Assembly (NCBI RefSeq): GCF_011516825.1 | Contig: NZ_WOTA01000005.1 | Coordinates: 62,001-126,000 of the forward strand | DNA: 64,000 bases | DNA from: Acetobacter oeni | GTDB taxonomy: Bacteria; Pseudomonadota; Alphaproteobacteria; Acetobacterales; Acetobacteraceae | Direction of reading: 5' to 3' | Shown here: in pieces, positions 18,560 to 27,719 of the stretch | Layout of the letters: the number at the start of each line of letters is the position of its first letter | Numbering within the stretch: position 1 is the stretch's first letter | Program-made: the position numbers and the translations under genes | Notes under the pieces: generated by a model | The model's input: only the letters and a program-made list of their open reading frames with translations | Told to the model about the DNA's origin: nothing | Databases searched by the model: none

Positions 18560-18622
18560 TAGATTCTCCGTTGTAAACGAGCGGAGCCTGCCATCCGGAA
18601 CCGAGTTCGACTACCTCAAAAA

Positions 18623-20392
18623 ATGACCCGTCTGGCATCTCGTCTCCGCGCCCCTTACAGTCTGCTTATGACTGATGAGCCCAGGCCCAACCCATCCCGC
18701 CGTCGTGTGCTGTCTTCCGTTGCCACAATTGGCGCTGCGGCCTGCCTTTCCGGGCCCGCACGGGGGGATGATATGCCTGTTCCACCGAATGTGCCGGCGA
18801 AGCCCGCCGTGCCGCAGGCGCCGGATCATGACCGGACGACTGAGCCCAATGCCTCCCATCCCTCCCCTGCTGACCAGCCCGGCGTGATTTCGCGTCCGGT
18901 GGTGAAAACTCAGAGCGATACGCTTTACCGGCCGACCGTTCATTTCTCTCCCGTCACCGGATTTATGAACGATCCTAACGGGCTGGTATTCGATGGAATG
19001 CAGTATCATCTGTATTACCAGTATGATCCTTTCGCGCCGTATGCCGGGCGTGTTCACTGGGGCCATGCGACCAGTTCTGATCTGTTAAACTGGCAGGACC
19101 AGCCGATTGCCATTGCCGAAACGAAAGATGGAGAAGCCTATACGGGCTGTGCCGTTATTGATGAAAAGAACGCCACGGGGCTTTTCGGGACCGGTGAGAG
19201 CCGGATCGTGGCGATCTATACCCGTGCCTCGCCCGAGAAGCAGAGTCAGTTTCTTGCGATCAGCGACGATCATGGCAGGACATTTACTGATTACGTACAT
19301 AATCCTGTGCTTGATATTGGCAGCAACTCCTTTCGCGATCCGCAGGTTCAGTTTCATAAACCCACGAACCAGTGGGTGATGGTGGTCGCTAAATCGCGGC
19401 TGCATCAGATTGCATTTTTTGCCTCTGTTGATCTGATTCACTGGGTACATCTGAGTGATTTCGGACCGTCCGGTTTATTTGGGGTCGACTACGAATGTCC
19501 GAATCTTATTGAGATCCCTGTTGAAGGTGGTGGTTCGCGGTGGGTTCTGTTTGTTTCTGTCAATCCGGGCGGCCCGACGGGCGGAAGTATTACTCAGTAT
19601 TTTGTGGGAAAGTTCGATGGCTCGTGGTTTATTCCGGATGATACGGTTATCGGTCTGACCGATTTTGCAAAAGATGCTTATGCGCTACAGGTTTATAATA
19701 ATATGCCGCATGGGGAGGCGGTCTCCGTCGCCTGGCTGGGAAACTGGCAGTATTGTCAGGAACTGCCGACGCAGAGCTGGCGCGGCGTGATGACTGTTCC
19801 GCGCACGATGACGCTCCGGCGGGATTTTGCCGGGTGGCTTCGTCTGGCGCAGCAGCCGCGGGGAATTGAGACGCTGCGGGAGGTGGCTATTCCTTTTACT
19901 GTCCACCGGCTTGAAGCGGGGGCGAGTGTGCAGATCGTCATTCCGGTCGGGACAGCGCTTGATCTGTCCATGAACGTGACCGTTGATGAACGGGCGCCTG
20001 ATCTTCCACCGGGGGATAAGGGACGGACGGGGCGATTTGTCATCGTGCTCGGCAATGAGGATGGAGAGACGCTGAGCATCGGGTTCGACGCATTTTCGGG
20101 GCAGATGTGGCTGGATCGAAATAACCTTCGCGGGTTTGCGCAGCCGTTTTTTACCGGTGAGTTTTCCACGGTGCTGAACCCGGATGATCGCCACTTTGAC
20201 ATCCGCATGATTTTTGATGCCTCGACGCTGGAGATTTTTGCCAACGGAGGGCTTTCTGTCGGGACGGCTCTGGTTTTCCCGGCGGCGCCGCTCGATTTTC
20301 TGCGGCTTGAGACAAGCGGCGCCGGGGCGACTGTGGAGAGCCTGTCTCTCTGTCCGCTGCGGAAAGTCACGAACCGCGAAACGGCATTGTGA
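18623..20392 (+). CDS. Exported glycoside hydrolase family 32 (levanase/inulinase/invertase type)
   Basis: A 589-residue enzyme. The GH32 catalytic triad is present: NDPNG (116-120, nucleophile Asp117), RDP (238-240, transition-state Asp239) and ECP (291-293, acid/base Glu291), in a five-bladed propeller followed by a C-terminal beta-sandwich (about 430-575). It hydrolyses beta-fructosyl linkages in sucrose, levan or inulin. The N-terminus has SRRRVL (25-30) followed by a hydrophobic Ala-rich run, a likely Tat signal, then a Pro-rich linker (51-75). A start at the ATG 18668 would give a shorter, more typical signal; neither ATG has a clear ribosome site. Export suggests extracellular or periplasmic fructan use. 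Confidence 0.92.
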   Translation: MTRLASRLRAPYSLLMTDEPRPNPSRRRVLSSVATIGAAACLSGPARGDDMPVPPNVPAKPAVPQAPDHDRTTEPNASHPSPADQPGVISRPVVKTQSDTLYRPTVHFSPVTGFMNDPNGLVFDGMQYHLYYQYDPFAPYAGRVHWGHATSSDLLNWQDQPIAIAETKDGEAYTGCAVIDEKNATGLFGTGESRIVAIYTRASPEKQSQFLAISDDHGRTFTDYVHNPVLDIGSNSFRDPQVQFHKPTNQWVMVVAKSRLHQIAFFASVDLIHWVHLSDFGPSGLFGVDYECPNLIEIPVEGGGSRWVLFVSVNPGGPTGGSITQYFVGKFDGSWFIPDDTVIGLTDFAKDAYALQVYNNMPHGEAVSVAWLGNWQYCQELPTQSWRGVMTVPRTMTLRRDFAGWLRLAQQPRGIETLREVAIPFTVHRLEAGASVQIVIPVGTALDLSMNVTVDERAPDLPPGDKGRTGRFVIVLGNEDGETLSIGFDAFSGQMWLDRNNLRGFAQPFFTGEFSTVLNPDDRHFDIRMIFDASTLEIFANGGLSVGTALVFPAAPLDFLRLETSGAGATVESLSLCPLRKVTNRETAL

Positions 20393-20482
20393 GGGACGGA
20401 TCCGACGGAAAACGGGGACGAATCGCCAGGCCGCGCAATCAGGAGCAGGCCTGGCTTATTACTGAGAGGACTGAGTATATTT

Positions 20483-21199
20483 ATGACTGGTATTGAAGAC
20501 GCGCTTCGCGGATCGGCTGTTCTGTTCGATCTTGACGGGACCATTGTGGATTCACGGGCCGGGATTATCGACAGTCTCCACAGCACGCTCAGGGATCTTG
20601 GTCATACACCTGATCCGTCGCATGATCTGAACTGGGTTGTGGGGCCGCCGCTTCGTGATCTGATCGGTGAAATCCTGTTGCATTATAATGACACACGCTG
20701 CGACGAGGCGATGGAGTTTTATCGTCGGAACTATGAAAAGAACGGGATGAAGCGGACGCCTGTATTCGCCGGGATGCGTGAGGTGATCCGGGCTGCTGGC
20801 GATGCCGGAGCGCGGTTATTTATTGCGACGTCAAAACCGGCGACGCTGGCGCGTGCCATTCTGAAACAGAATGATCTTCTCTCGCATTTCAGCGAAGTGT
20901 ATGGCGCGCGGCCCGATGACAGCGGGGCTGAGAAGCCGGAGCTGGTTGGCGCTGTTTTGCGGGACCATGAAATTGACAGTCACCGTGCGGTGATGATCGG
21001 GGATCGCCGGTTTGATATTTCCGGTGCTCACGCCAACAATGTTCGCGCTCTTGGCGTTCGCTGGGGGTATAGCGGCGCGGGTGAGCTTGAAGAGGCGGGT
21101 CCGGAGGTGATTGTCGCGGAGCCGGCTGATCTTCCTGCCCTGATTGCCGGGCAGCTTGCGGCGGCAAAGCGGCACATTCATACGACAACGACAATCTGA
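20483..21199 (+). CDS. HAD-family hydrolase, phosphoglycolate-phosphatase-like
   Basis: A 238-residue haloacid-dehalogenase-type phosphatase. Motif I is FDLDGT (15-20), motif II is ATSK near 114-117, the motif III Lys lies in EKPELV, and motif IV is IGDRRFDISGA. The four-helix cap between motifs I and II (about 25-95) fits the Gph/PpaX group. Probable activity is on a small phosphorylated metabolite such as 2-phosphoglycolate, but the substrate is not determined by sequence. It follows the GH32 gene by 90 bases in the same direction and may be read from the same transcript. Confidence 0.88.
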   Translation: MTGIEDALRGSAVLFDLDGTIVDSRAGIIDSLHSTLRDLGHTPDPSHDLNWVVGPPLRDLIGEILLHYNDTRCDEAMEFYRRNYEKNGMKRTPVFAGMREVIRAAGDAGARLFIATSKPATLARAILKQNDLLSHFSEVYGARPDDSGAEKPELVGAVLRDHEIDSHRAVMIGDRRFDISGAHANNVRALGVRWGYSGAGELEEAGPEVIVAEPADLPALIAGQLAAAKRHIHTTTTI

Positions 21200-21404
21200 G
21201 GCAGCGGCCGGGGGTATTCCGTCAGGCGTGTTGTGCGGCTGTTAACGGCGTGACGCGAGGCTCGTTCATCTTCGGGGATGACGGGACCGGGCTGGATTGC
21301 GTGTGTCCGGATTGCTCATTGCCTCGTTTTCCGGTCAAGTGTTGCCCCCGAGTAATTACCCCCGGTCATGTGGGGATCAGACAGGTATCCAGGAGAGACA
21401 GGCC

Positions 21405-22499
21405 GTGAGCAGCGCCGACGATTTGACGTTCACCCACCTTCCGCATCCTCATCCGACTTCGCCGGAGAAGCGGGCGGCGATGATGGCCGATCCTGCCTTT
21501 GGCCGCGTTGCGACGGATCATATGGTGATGATTCGCTATAAAGAGGGCAAAGGCTGGTATGACGCGCAGGTTATGCCGCGCGGGCCTCTGACGCTCGATC
21601 CTTCGGCGGCAGTTCTGCATTATGCTCAGGAAATTTTTGAGGGCATGAAGGCGTTCCGGACGAACGAGGACGGGATTGCGATTTTCCGTCCGGAGGCGAA
21701 TGCGCGGCGGTTTCAGAAATCGGCGGAGCGGATGGCGATGCCGGTTCTGCCGGAAAAGCTGTTCATTGAGGCGGTCGACCAGTTTGTGAAAGCGGATGCG
21801 GACTGGGTGCCGGAAGGCGAGAGTTCAAGCCTCTACATCCGTCCGTTCATGTTTGCGAATGATGCGTTTCTGGGCGTGAAACCAGCGTCCGAGTATATTT
21901 TTCTGGTGATTGGCGCGCCGGTCGGGGCTTATTTCAGCAACGGTGCTGTAACGGTCTGGGTTTCGGAGACGTATACGCGCGCGGCGCCGGGTGGAACGGG
22001 TGCGGCGAAGTGTGGCGGCAACTATGCGGGTAGTCTGCTGGCTCAGGCCGAGGCGAAGGAGCATGGCTGCGATCAGGTGGTGTTCCTGGATGCCGTGAAG
22101 CATCGTTTCGTTGAAGAAATGGGCGGAATGAATGTGTTTTTTGTGTTTGAGGACGGGTCGATTGCAACCCCTCCCCTGACCGGCACCATTCTGCCGGGGA
22201 TCACGCGGGATTCCGTGCTGACGATTGCGCGTGAGCAGGGTCTGACGGTGCGTGAAGAGCCTTATGCGATTGATCAGTGGCTGGAGGATGCGAAATCGGG
22301 TCGTCTGACGGAGGCTTTTGCCTGCGGGACGGCGGCGGCTATCTCACCGATCGGCGCGGTGAAGACAAGTGCGGGTGAGGTGAAGATCGGCAGCGGAACG
22401 GGTGCGGGACAGGTGACGGGGGCGTTGCGGACGGCGTTGCTGGGCACGCAGCGCGGACGGGTTGCGGACACGCATGGCTGGGTGCATCGGGTGGTCTGA
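21405..22499 (+). CDS. ilvE: Branched-chain amino acid aminotransferase (fold type IV)
   Basis: A 364-residue PLP enzyme interconverting Leu, Ile and Val with their 2-oxo acids. Family segments are HYAQEIFEGMKAFR (72-85), YIRPFMFAND (144-153), the PLP Lys202 in AAKCGGNYAGS, and GTAAAISPIG near the C-terminus for phosphate binding. The length matches the longer group of bacterial BCATs related to eukaryotic enzymes. I chose the GTG at 21405, preceded by AGGAGA with eight bases spacing; the frame is open 36 codons further but lacks a ribosome site and family sequence. A terminator follows at 22528. Confidence 0.94.
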   Translation: MSSADDLTFTHLPHPHPTSPEKRAAMMADPAFGRVATDHMVMIRYKEGKGWYDAQVMPRGPLTLDPSAAVLHYAQEIFEGMKAFRTNEDGIAIFRPEANARRFQKSAERMAMPVLPEKLFIEAVDQFVKADADWVPEGESSSLYIRPFMFANDAFLGVKPASEYIFLVIGAPVGAYFSNGAVTVWVSETYTRAAPGGTGAAKCGGNYAGSLLAQAEAKEHGCDQVVFLDAVKHRFVEEMGGMNVFFVFEDGSIATPPLTGTILPGITRDSVLTIAREQGLTVREEPYAIDQWLEDAKSGRLTEAFACGTAAAISPIGAVKTSAGEVKIGSGTGAGQVTGALRTALLGTQRGRVADTHGWVHRVV

Positions 22500-22819
22500 T
22501 CTGGCTTTTTGCCGGGATTGTTCCGGGGCTCTGCGTCACACATGATGTGATGCGGGGCCTTTTCGCTTTCTGGCGGACCGGATGTCTGTCTGTGGTTTCG
22601 GGATTGCGATCCTGACCGGGATGAAGCGGATTTTCTAAATAAAATGGGATGTCTGTGAAGGGACAGGCATAAAGCGGGACGGTTTTAAACCGGATCTGCT
22701 GCGCTGTGTGCCGTTACTGATTGATAAATTTATCTGTTGCAGAACTGCTTGTTGAGACTTTTTTTACTTATTGCGCGGCATAGAGGTCCACAGACATATC
22801 CCGGGCGCAAAAAATCATT
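22500..22819. other. Intergenic region before the autotransporter, 320 bases
   Basis: Contains the ilvE terminator (22528-22563) and then about 250 bases of lower-GC sequence leading to the autotransporter gene. The final 80 bases are AT-rich with a T7 run (about 22757-22764), probably its promoter zone, but I cannot assign a clear -35/-10 pair. No coding sequence seen. Confidence 0.55.
22528..22563 (+). terminator. Terminator after ilvE
   Basis: A 12-base-pair stem with three G-U pairs: GCTCTGCGTCAC (22528-22539) and GTGATGCGGGGC (22547-22558), loop ACATGAT, followed by CTTTTCG. It lies about 30 bases after the ilvE stop. Confidence 0.65.
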
Positions 22820-25800
22820 ATGAAAAATCTTTTGATTTGTACAACCTTTTTGACAATCGTTATTTTTCCTGTTGAAAGATCGGCTGCTGCGTCGCTGACG
22901 ATCAGTGATTCGTCGTCTTCGCCTGTGTCTTTGTCGGGAAACGATACGCTTACTGTTGACAGTGCCGGAGCACTGGCAACCGGGGACGAGAAAGCTGTCA
23001 CGCTTTCAGACCCGTCGGCTATCAGTATTACGACGGCGGCAGGCAGCACGATTTCCGGTGATGATGATGGGATTCATGCCAGTTCGACGACGGATGGCAG
23101 CGGAACGATCAGCATCGTTAATGACGGGACGATCCATAGTACTGGCGGTCAGAGCATTGATCTGGATGATGTGTCGGCTTCCGGCGTGACTACGACCATT
23201 ACAAATGGTGCCACGGGTCAGCTGATTTCAGATAATGCGGATGGCATCCGGCCTGGAAACAATGCCACTGTTATTAACAATGGTCTTATTTCGGCCAGCG
23301 GAGCAACCGGAGAAAGTCATGACGGGATTGATTTTCAGCAGTATTCGGGAACGGTAATCAATAAGAGTGGTGGTGTGATTACGGGAGAGCGTCACGGAAT
23401 TACGTCCTCAACCAACGTGGATGTCACGAATGAAGCGGGCGGGACGATTATCGGACGGAACGGGTCCGGTGTCGGGTCTGACGGGACGGGCACGGTCGTC
23501 AACTATGGCACGATTATTGGCTCTTATGACGGGTCCGGGCCTGGGGATGGTGACGGGGTTGATATTGACGGAGATTTCTCAGTCACCAATTACGGCACGA
23601 TTTCGGCGCAGGGGGCTGCGGGGTATGACAAAACAGGCCAGCTGAACGTTTCGGAAGGTGTGGCGCTGACCGGAAGCGGCACACTGACTAATGAGGCAAG
23701 CGGAGTTATTACGTCCACACAGGTAGGTGTGACGCTGTGCTGTAATGCGGGAACGCAGTCCTTTATCAATTATGGAAGTGTTTACGGGGCGGATGTCGGG
23801 TTTCGTTCGACACAGAGCACGGTGACGCTGACGAATTACGGGCAGATTTCAAGTGACCGTTTCGGGATCGATAATATTGCGAACTCCGGGCTCGCGTCTG
23901 TTCTGCTGATCGACAATTATGGCAGTATTTCCGGGGCGGCGGATGCGTTGTTTCTGGAAAACGGGACGACGACTGTGCTGACCGTTCATCCGGGCTCTGA
24001 GATCAATGGAGCGATCAGTCTTACAGGCTCGCTGACTGTGGACGCGGACACGGCTTACACGCTGTCCGGGGCTCTGAGCGGGACAGGCGATTTTACCAAG
24101 ACCGGTAACGGCACTCTTGTTCTTGCCGGGGATGCTTCCGGATATAGCGGGGCGGTAACCGTCAGTGCGGGCGCGCTTGAGAGCACGGCGTCCGGTTTTG
24201 GAAGTGGTGCCATTACAGATAATGCTTCTCTTGTACTTGCTCAGAAACAGGATGGAACGCTGACGAATACTGTCAGTGGCACCGGATCGCTGCTGAAGAC
24301 GGGGAGTGGCGATCTCACTCTGACGGCTGAGAATACGTATAGCGGTGACACGACTGTTGAGGCCGGGACACTGACTGTTTCCGGTTCTGTTGCTCAGTCC
24401 GCAGTTTCTGTTGAAAACGGCGCCACGCTGACAGGGACCGGCACAACAGGCGCGACGAGCGTTCAGGCGGGAGGGACGCTGAATACGGCGGTCAGCGGCG
24501 TCGGCACGCAGTTTCATGTAAATGGAAATCTGGGTTTGCAGTCCGGGTCAGATTATGTCGCGGCGGTCGGGACCAGCGGGAATGCCAGTCAGACCGTAGT
24601 GAGTGGCGCGCTGAATATTGGTCAGAGCACGCTTATAGCAGATTCAGCCGCAGGGGCTGTTCTTACAAAGGACAGCCAGTATACGCTGATTACTGCTGCG
24701 GGCGGGATTTCAGGGGCATTTTCATCGTTTCAGAGCAATCTCATCAATCCTTATTATTTCCTGTCACCGACGCTGGCTTACAGTACGGACAGTGTTTCTC
24801 TGCTGATGGCGCGTAACAGCCGCAGCTATGCTTCTGCGGCTGTTACGCGAAACGAGTATGGGGTGGGCAGTGCGCTCGATACGATGAGCGGGAGTTCGGT
24901 GATCAACGCTATTGAGGGGCTGGATGAGAGGGGGGCGCGGCACGCATATAATGCGCTGTCGGGTGAGATCCATGCTTCCGCGCGGACAAATCTGATCCAG
25001 GATGCTTTCTATATTCGTAATGCGGCTCTGGACCGGTTGCAGACGGCTGATTGCGTAAGCGGGGTCAGTTACAGCACTGTCAAAACTTCGGATCTGGCCG
25101 GGCATAGTACGGCGGGGTGCGATAATCGGGGGGCGGCGCTCTGGGGAACGGCTTACGGGGCATGGGGACGGAATGGTGGAGGAGGGAATGCCGGGGCCAC
25201 GCATCATGCGACCGGCGGGTTTATTATCGGGGCCGACACCATGGCTTTCGAGACCTGGCGTATCGGCGGACTTGTCAGTTATGGACACACGTCTTTTGAT
25301 ACGGGCGCGGTGAATTCATCCGGACATAGCGACGACGTGAGCGTTGGCGGTTATGCCGGCACACACTGGGGGCATATTCATTTCAAACTCGGTGCTTTTT
25401 ATAGCTGGGACATGCTGTCTGCGGTGAGGACGGCGGCTATCGCGGGCTATCGTGACCGCCTGAGCAGCAGTTATCCGGGCGGTACGGCGCAGAGTTTCGG
25501 GGATCTCTCCTACAGGTTTCATGTCGGAAAAACGGCTGAGGTCGAACCTTTTGCGAATGTGGCCTATGTAAATGTCCATACGAACCATTACCGCGAGAAT
25601 GGTGGTGCGGCGGCACTTGAGGGGCGCGCTATGGATACGGGGACGACGTATTCTACTTTCGGCGTGCGGGGCGGAGCGTCTTTCAGGCTGGGTGGAATCA
25701 CCCTGACTCCGAATGCCAGCCTTGGGTATCGTCATACTTACGGGCTGGTGACACCGACGACTCATGAGGCGTTTCGTAGCGGAAGCAGCGATTTTGAAGC

Positions 25801-25957
25801 AGCCGGAGCTTTGCTTGCCCGGGATGCGGCGGTGCTGAATGCGGGCATGTCGACCAGACTGACGGACCGGGTGGATGTCGGACTGTCTTATATCGGGCAG
25901 TATGGCAGGAACTACACGGACAGCGGACTTCGCGGGAAGGTGACGCTGAAGTTCTGA
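22820..25957 (+). CDS. Autotransporter with beta-helical passenger and C-terminal barrel
   Basis: A 1045-residue type V secretion protein. Signal peptide: MKN, hydrophobic segment to about residue 19, cleavage probably after SAAA (22-25). The passenger (about 26-720) is rich in Gly, Thr, Ser and Asn with many repeats of the form N-x-G-x-I (VINNGLI, VTNYGTI, FINYGSV, LTNYGQI, IDNYGSI), and two autotransporter-associated beta-strand repeats (GTLVLAG near 430; GDLTLTAENTYSGDTTVEAGTL near 500). The barrel (about 770-1045) ends in Phe (TLKF), the BamA recognition end. A Cys-Cys pair in the passenger and two Cys before the barrel are unusual. The start lacks a clear ribosome site. Adhesion is a guess; no protease motif is seen. 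Confidence 0.93.
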   Translation: MKNLLICTTFLTIVIFPVERSAAASLTISDSSSSPVSLSGNDTLTVDSAGALATGDEKAVTLSDPSAISITTAAGSTISGDDDGIHASSTTDGSGTISIVNDGTIHSTGGQSIDLDDVSASGVTTTITNGATGQLISDNADGIRPGNNATVINNGLISASGATGESHDGIDFQQYSGTVINKSGGVITGERHGITSSTNVDVTNEAGGTIIGRNGSGVGSDGTGTVVNYGTIIGSYDGSGPGDGDGVDIDGDFSVTNYGTISAQGAAGYDKTGQLNVSEGVALTGSGTLTNEASGVITSTQVGVTLCCNAGTQSFINYGSVYGADVGFRSTQSTVTLTNYGQISSDRFGIDNIANSGLASVLLIDNYGSISGAADALFLENGTTTVLTVHPGSEINGAISLTGSLTVDADTAYTLSGALSGTGDFTKTGNGTLVLAGDASGYSGAVTVSAGALESTASGFGSGAITDNASLVLAQKQDGTLTNTVSGTGSLLKTGSGDLTLTAENTYSGDTTVEAGTLTVSGSVAQSAVSVENGATLTGTGTTGATSVQAGGTLNTAVSGVGTQFHVNGNLGLQSGSDYVAAVGTSGNASQTVVSGALNIGQSTLIADSAAGAVLTKDSQYTLITAAGGISGAFSSFQSNLINPYYFLSPTLAYSTDSVSLLMARNSRSYASAAVTRNEYGVGSALDTMSGSSVINAIEGLDERGARHAYNALSGEIHASARTNLIQDAFYIRNAALDRLQTADCVSGVSYSTVKTSDLAGHSTAGCDNRGAALWGTAYGAWGRNGGGGNAGATHHATGGFIIGADTMAFETWRIGGLVSYGHTSFDTGAVNSSGHSDDVSVGGYAGTHWGHIHFKLGAFYSWDMLSAVRTAAIAGYRDRLSSSYPGGTAQSFGDLSYRFHVGKTAEVEPFANVAYVNVHTNHYRENGGAAALEGRAMDTGTTYSTFGVRGGASFRLGGITLTPNASLGYRHTYGLVTPTTHEAFRSGSSDFEAAGALLARDAAVLNAGMSTRLTDRVDVGLSYIGQYGRNYTDSGLRGKVTLKF

Positions 25958-25977
25958 GCGGCGCAAACTGTGTTTTC

Positions 25978-25996
25978 CCCTGCCCTTGCGGCAGGG
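25978..25996 (+). terminator. Hairpin after autotransporter stop
   Basis: A perfect 7-base stem CCCTGCC (25978-25984) / GGCAGGG (25990-25996) with a 5-base loop, 20 bases after the stop. There is no T run directly after it (ATTTTTC appears about 14 bases later), so it is only a possible terminator. Confidence 0.4.
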
Positions 25997-26068
25997 CGGG
26001 ATCAGAGGGGATTTTTCAGATATAATCTGAGCGCCGGGTTTTTGGGCGGGTTTCTTCGAAAGAGAGTA

Positions 26069-26086
26069 TTCTCTTCATGAAGAGAA
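26069..26086. repeat. 18-base perfect palindrome
   Basis: TTCTCTTCATGAAGAGAA reads identically on both strands, with a further partial GAGAGTATTCTC overlap on its left. It could be a dimeric regulator site or a stem without loop. It sits between convergent genes, where an operator is not expected. Confidence 0.6.
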
Positions 26087-26208
26087 CATGGACTGCTGCG
26101 TTTTTTCATCGGGGGCGCTGAAAGAAGGCTGCATTGATCTGTGGGCTTCACAATGTCCCACTGACAGGACGGTCGTACGAAAAGATGGCGTTGCGAGAAC
26201 AGGAAAGG

Positions 26209-26238
26209 CTCAACGTATCGGTACCGCGATACGTTGAG
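26209..26238 (-). terminator. 12-base inverted repeat downstream of lpd
   Basis: CTCAACGTATCG (26209-26220) and CGATACGTTGAG (26227-26238) form a perfect 12-base stem with a 6-base loop. On the minus strand it begins 28 bases after the lpd stop and is followed by CCTTTCCTG, so it probably terminates the PDH operon transcript, although the T run is poor. Confidence 0.6.
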
Positions 26239-26266
26239 GGATATTTCCTTACCGGATCAGTCTGTT

Positions 26267-27676
26267 TCAGAAATGCAGGGCGCCGTCATACGCAGCGAGA
26301 ACGGCTTCGTGCATGGATTCCGAGATTGTCGGATGCGGGAAGATGGTTTCTTTCAGTTCGGCTTCCGTGAGTTCGCCGGTTCTGGCGATGACGTAGCCCT
26401 GGATCATTTCCGTGACTTCGGCGCCGATCATATGGGCGCCCAGAAGTTCGCCGGTTTTCGCGTCGAAGACGGTTTTTACCAGGCCTTCGGGTTCGCCCAT
26501 GGCGATGGCCTTGCCGTTGCCGATTAAGGGGAAACGACCGACGCGGATCTGGTAGCCTGCGGCTTTCGCTTTCGCTTCGGTAAAGCCGACGGACGCGATC
26601 TGCGGGCGGCAGTAGGTGCAGCCGGGGATTTTTGTGATGTCGATCGGATGGACCGGGAGGCCGGCGATGGCTTCCACGCACATGACGGCTTCGTGGCTGG
26701 CTTTATGAGCGAGCCAGGGCGCGCCGGCGACATCACCGATGGCATAAATACCGGGTTCACCGGTTTTACACAGGTGATCGGTTTTGATGTGCGTGCGATC
26801 GGCCTCGATCTTTGTATTTTCCAGACCGAGTTTTTCGACATTGCCGACGATGCCTACGGCGGAGATAACGCGATCGAACGTCAGCTTTTCCGTGCCTCTG
26901 GCTGTGGTGATCTCGACGGTCACATCGTCTTTGCCTTTTGAAAGCGGACCGGGCTTTGCGCTGGTGAGGATTTTCATCCCCTGCTTTTCGAAGGCGGTAT
27001 GGGCCAGCTTGCTGATTTCTTCGTCCTCGACCGGGAGGATGCGGTCGGCGACTTCGACGAGAGTCACCTCCGATCCCATATTCCGGTAGAACGAGGCGAA
27101 TTCGGTTCCGATGGCGCCGGAGCCGATGACGAGGAGGCGGCGGGGCAGAATGTCGGGGACGAGAGCCTCGCGGTAGGACCAGATGAATTTACCGTCCGGC
27201 TCAAAACCGGGAAGCACACGGGCGCGGGCGCCGGTGGCGAGGATGACGTGCGCGGCTTTCAGCTCAGTCGTGCTGCCGTCGTTCAGTGCGACGGTGATTT
27301 TTCGTTTTTTACCGTCCGTGCCGTTGAGTTTTCCGAATCCATTAAAGACAGGGATTCTGGCTTTTTTGAGCAGGTGGCCAATGCCACCGGAAAGCTGCTT
27401 TGAGACGGCGCGTGAACGTGCAACGACTTTTTCAAAATCGAAGCGGGGATTGTCCACGGTGAAGCCGAACTGTCCGAGATCGTGCAGGAGGTGGTTGATC
27501 TCGGAGGCGCGCAGCAGCGCCTTTGTGGGGATGCAGCCCCAGTTCAGGCAGATACCGCCGAGGTGATTTCCCTCGACGACGGCGACGGAAAGTTTGAGCT
27601 GGGCTGCGCGCAGGGCCGCGACGTAACCGCCCGGGCCGCCGCCGATGACAACCAGATCGAAGTCGGTTGTGCTCAT
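26267..27676 (-). CDS. lpdA: Dihydrolipoyl dehydrogenase (E3) of the PDH complex
   Basis: A 469-residue FAD enzyme reoxidising dihydrolipoamide with NAD+. It shows GGGPGGYVAA (12-21) for FAD, the redox disulfide in GGICLNWGCIP (Cys43, Cys48), the NAD-binding GSGAIGTEFASFY, the FAD segment YAIGDVAG, and the C-terminal His-Glu pair in HPTISESMHE from the partner subunit. I chose the ATG at 27676, which places the FAD motif at the normal distance. It is the last gene of pdhA-pdhB-pdhC-lpdA, so it is probably dedicated to pyruvate dehydrogenase. Confidence 0.96.
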   Translation of the reverse strand: MSTTDFDLVVIGGGPGGYVAALRAAQLKLSVAVVEGNHLGGICLNWGCIPTKALLRASEINHLLHDLGQFGFTVDNPRFDFEKVVARSRAVSKQLSGGIGHLLKKARIPVFNGFGKLNGTDGKKRKITVALNDGSTTELKAAHVILATGARARVLPGFEPDGKFIWSYREALVPDILPRRLLVIGSGAIGTEFASFYRNMGSEVTLVEVADRILPVEDEEISKLAHTAFEKQGMKILTSAKPGPLSKGKDDVTVEITTARGTEKLTFDRVISAVGIVGNVEKLGLENTKIEADRTHIKTDHLCKTGEPGIYAIGDVAGAPWLAHKASHEAVMCVEAIAGLPVHPIDITKIPGCTYCRPQIASVGFTEAKAKAAGYQIRVGRFPLIGNGKAIAMGEPEGLVKTVFDAKTGELLGAHMIGAEVTEMIQGYVIARTGELTEAELKETIFPHPTISESMHEAVLAAYDGALHF

Positions 27677-27719
27677 ATGTGTGCTCCTGAAGTCGTCTCT
27701 GACTGAAAGGCTTGATGTC

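Larger units (their letters stand above)
25958..26266. other. Intergenic region, 309 bases, with strong palindromes
   Basis: Lies between the stops of the converging autotransporter and lpd genes. It contains a hairpin CCCTGCC/GGCAGGG (25978-25996) right after the autotransporter, an 18-base perfect palindrome (26069-26086) and a 12-base inverted repeat (26209-26238). No coding sequence recognised. Confidence 0.65.
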
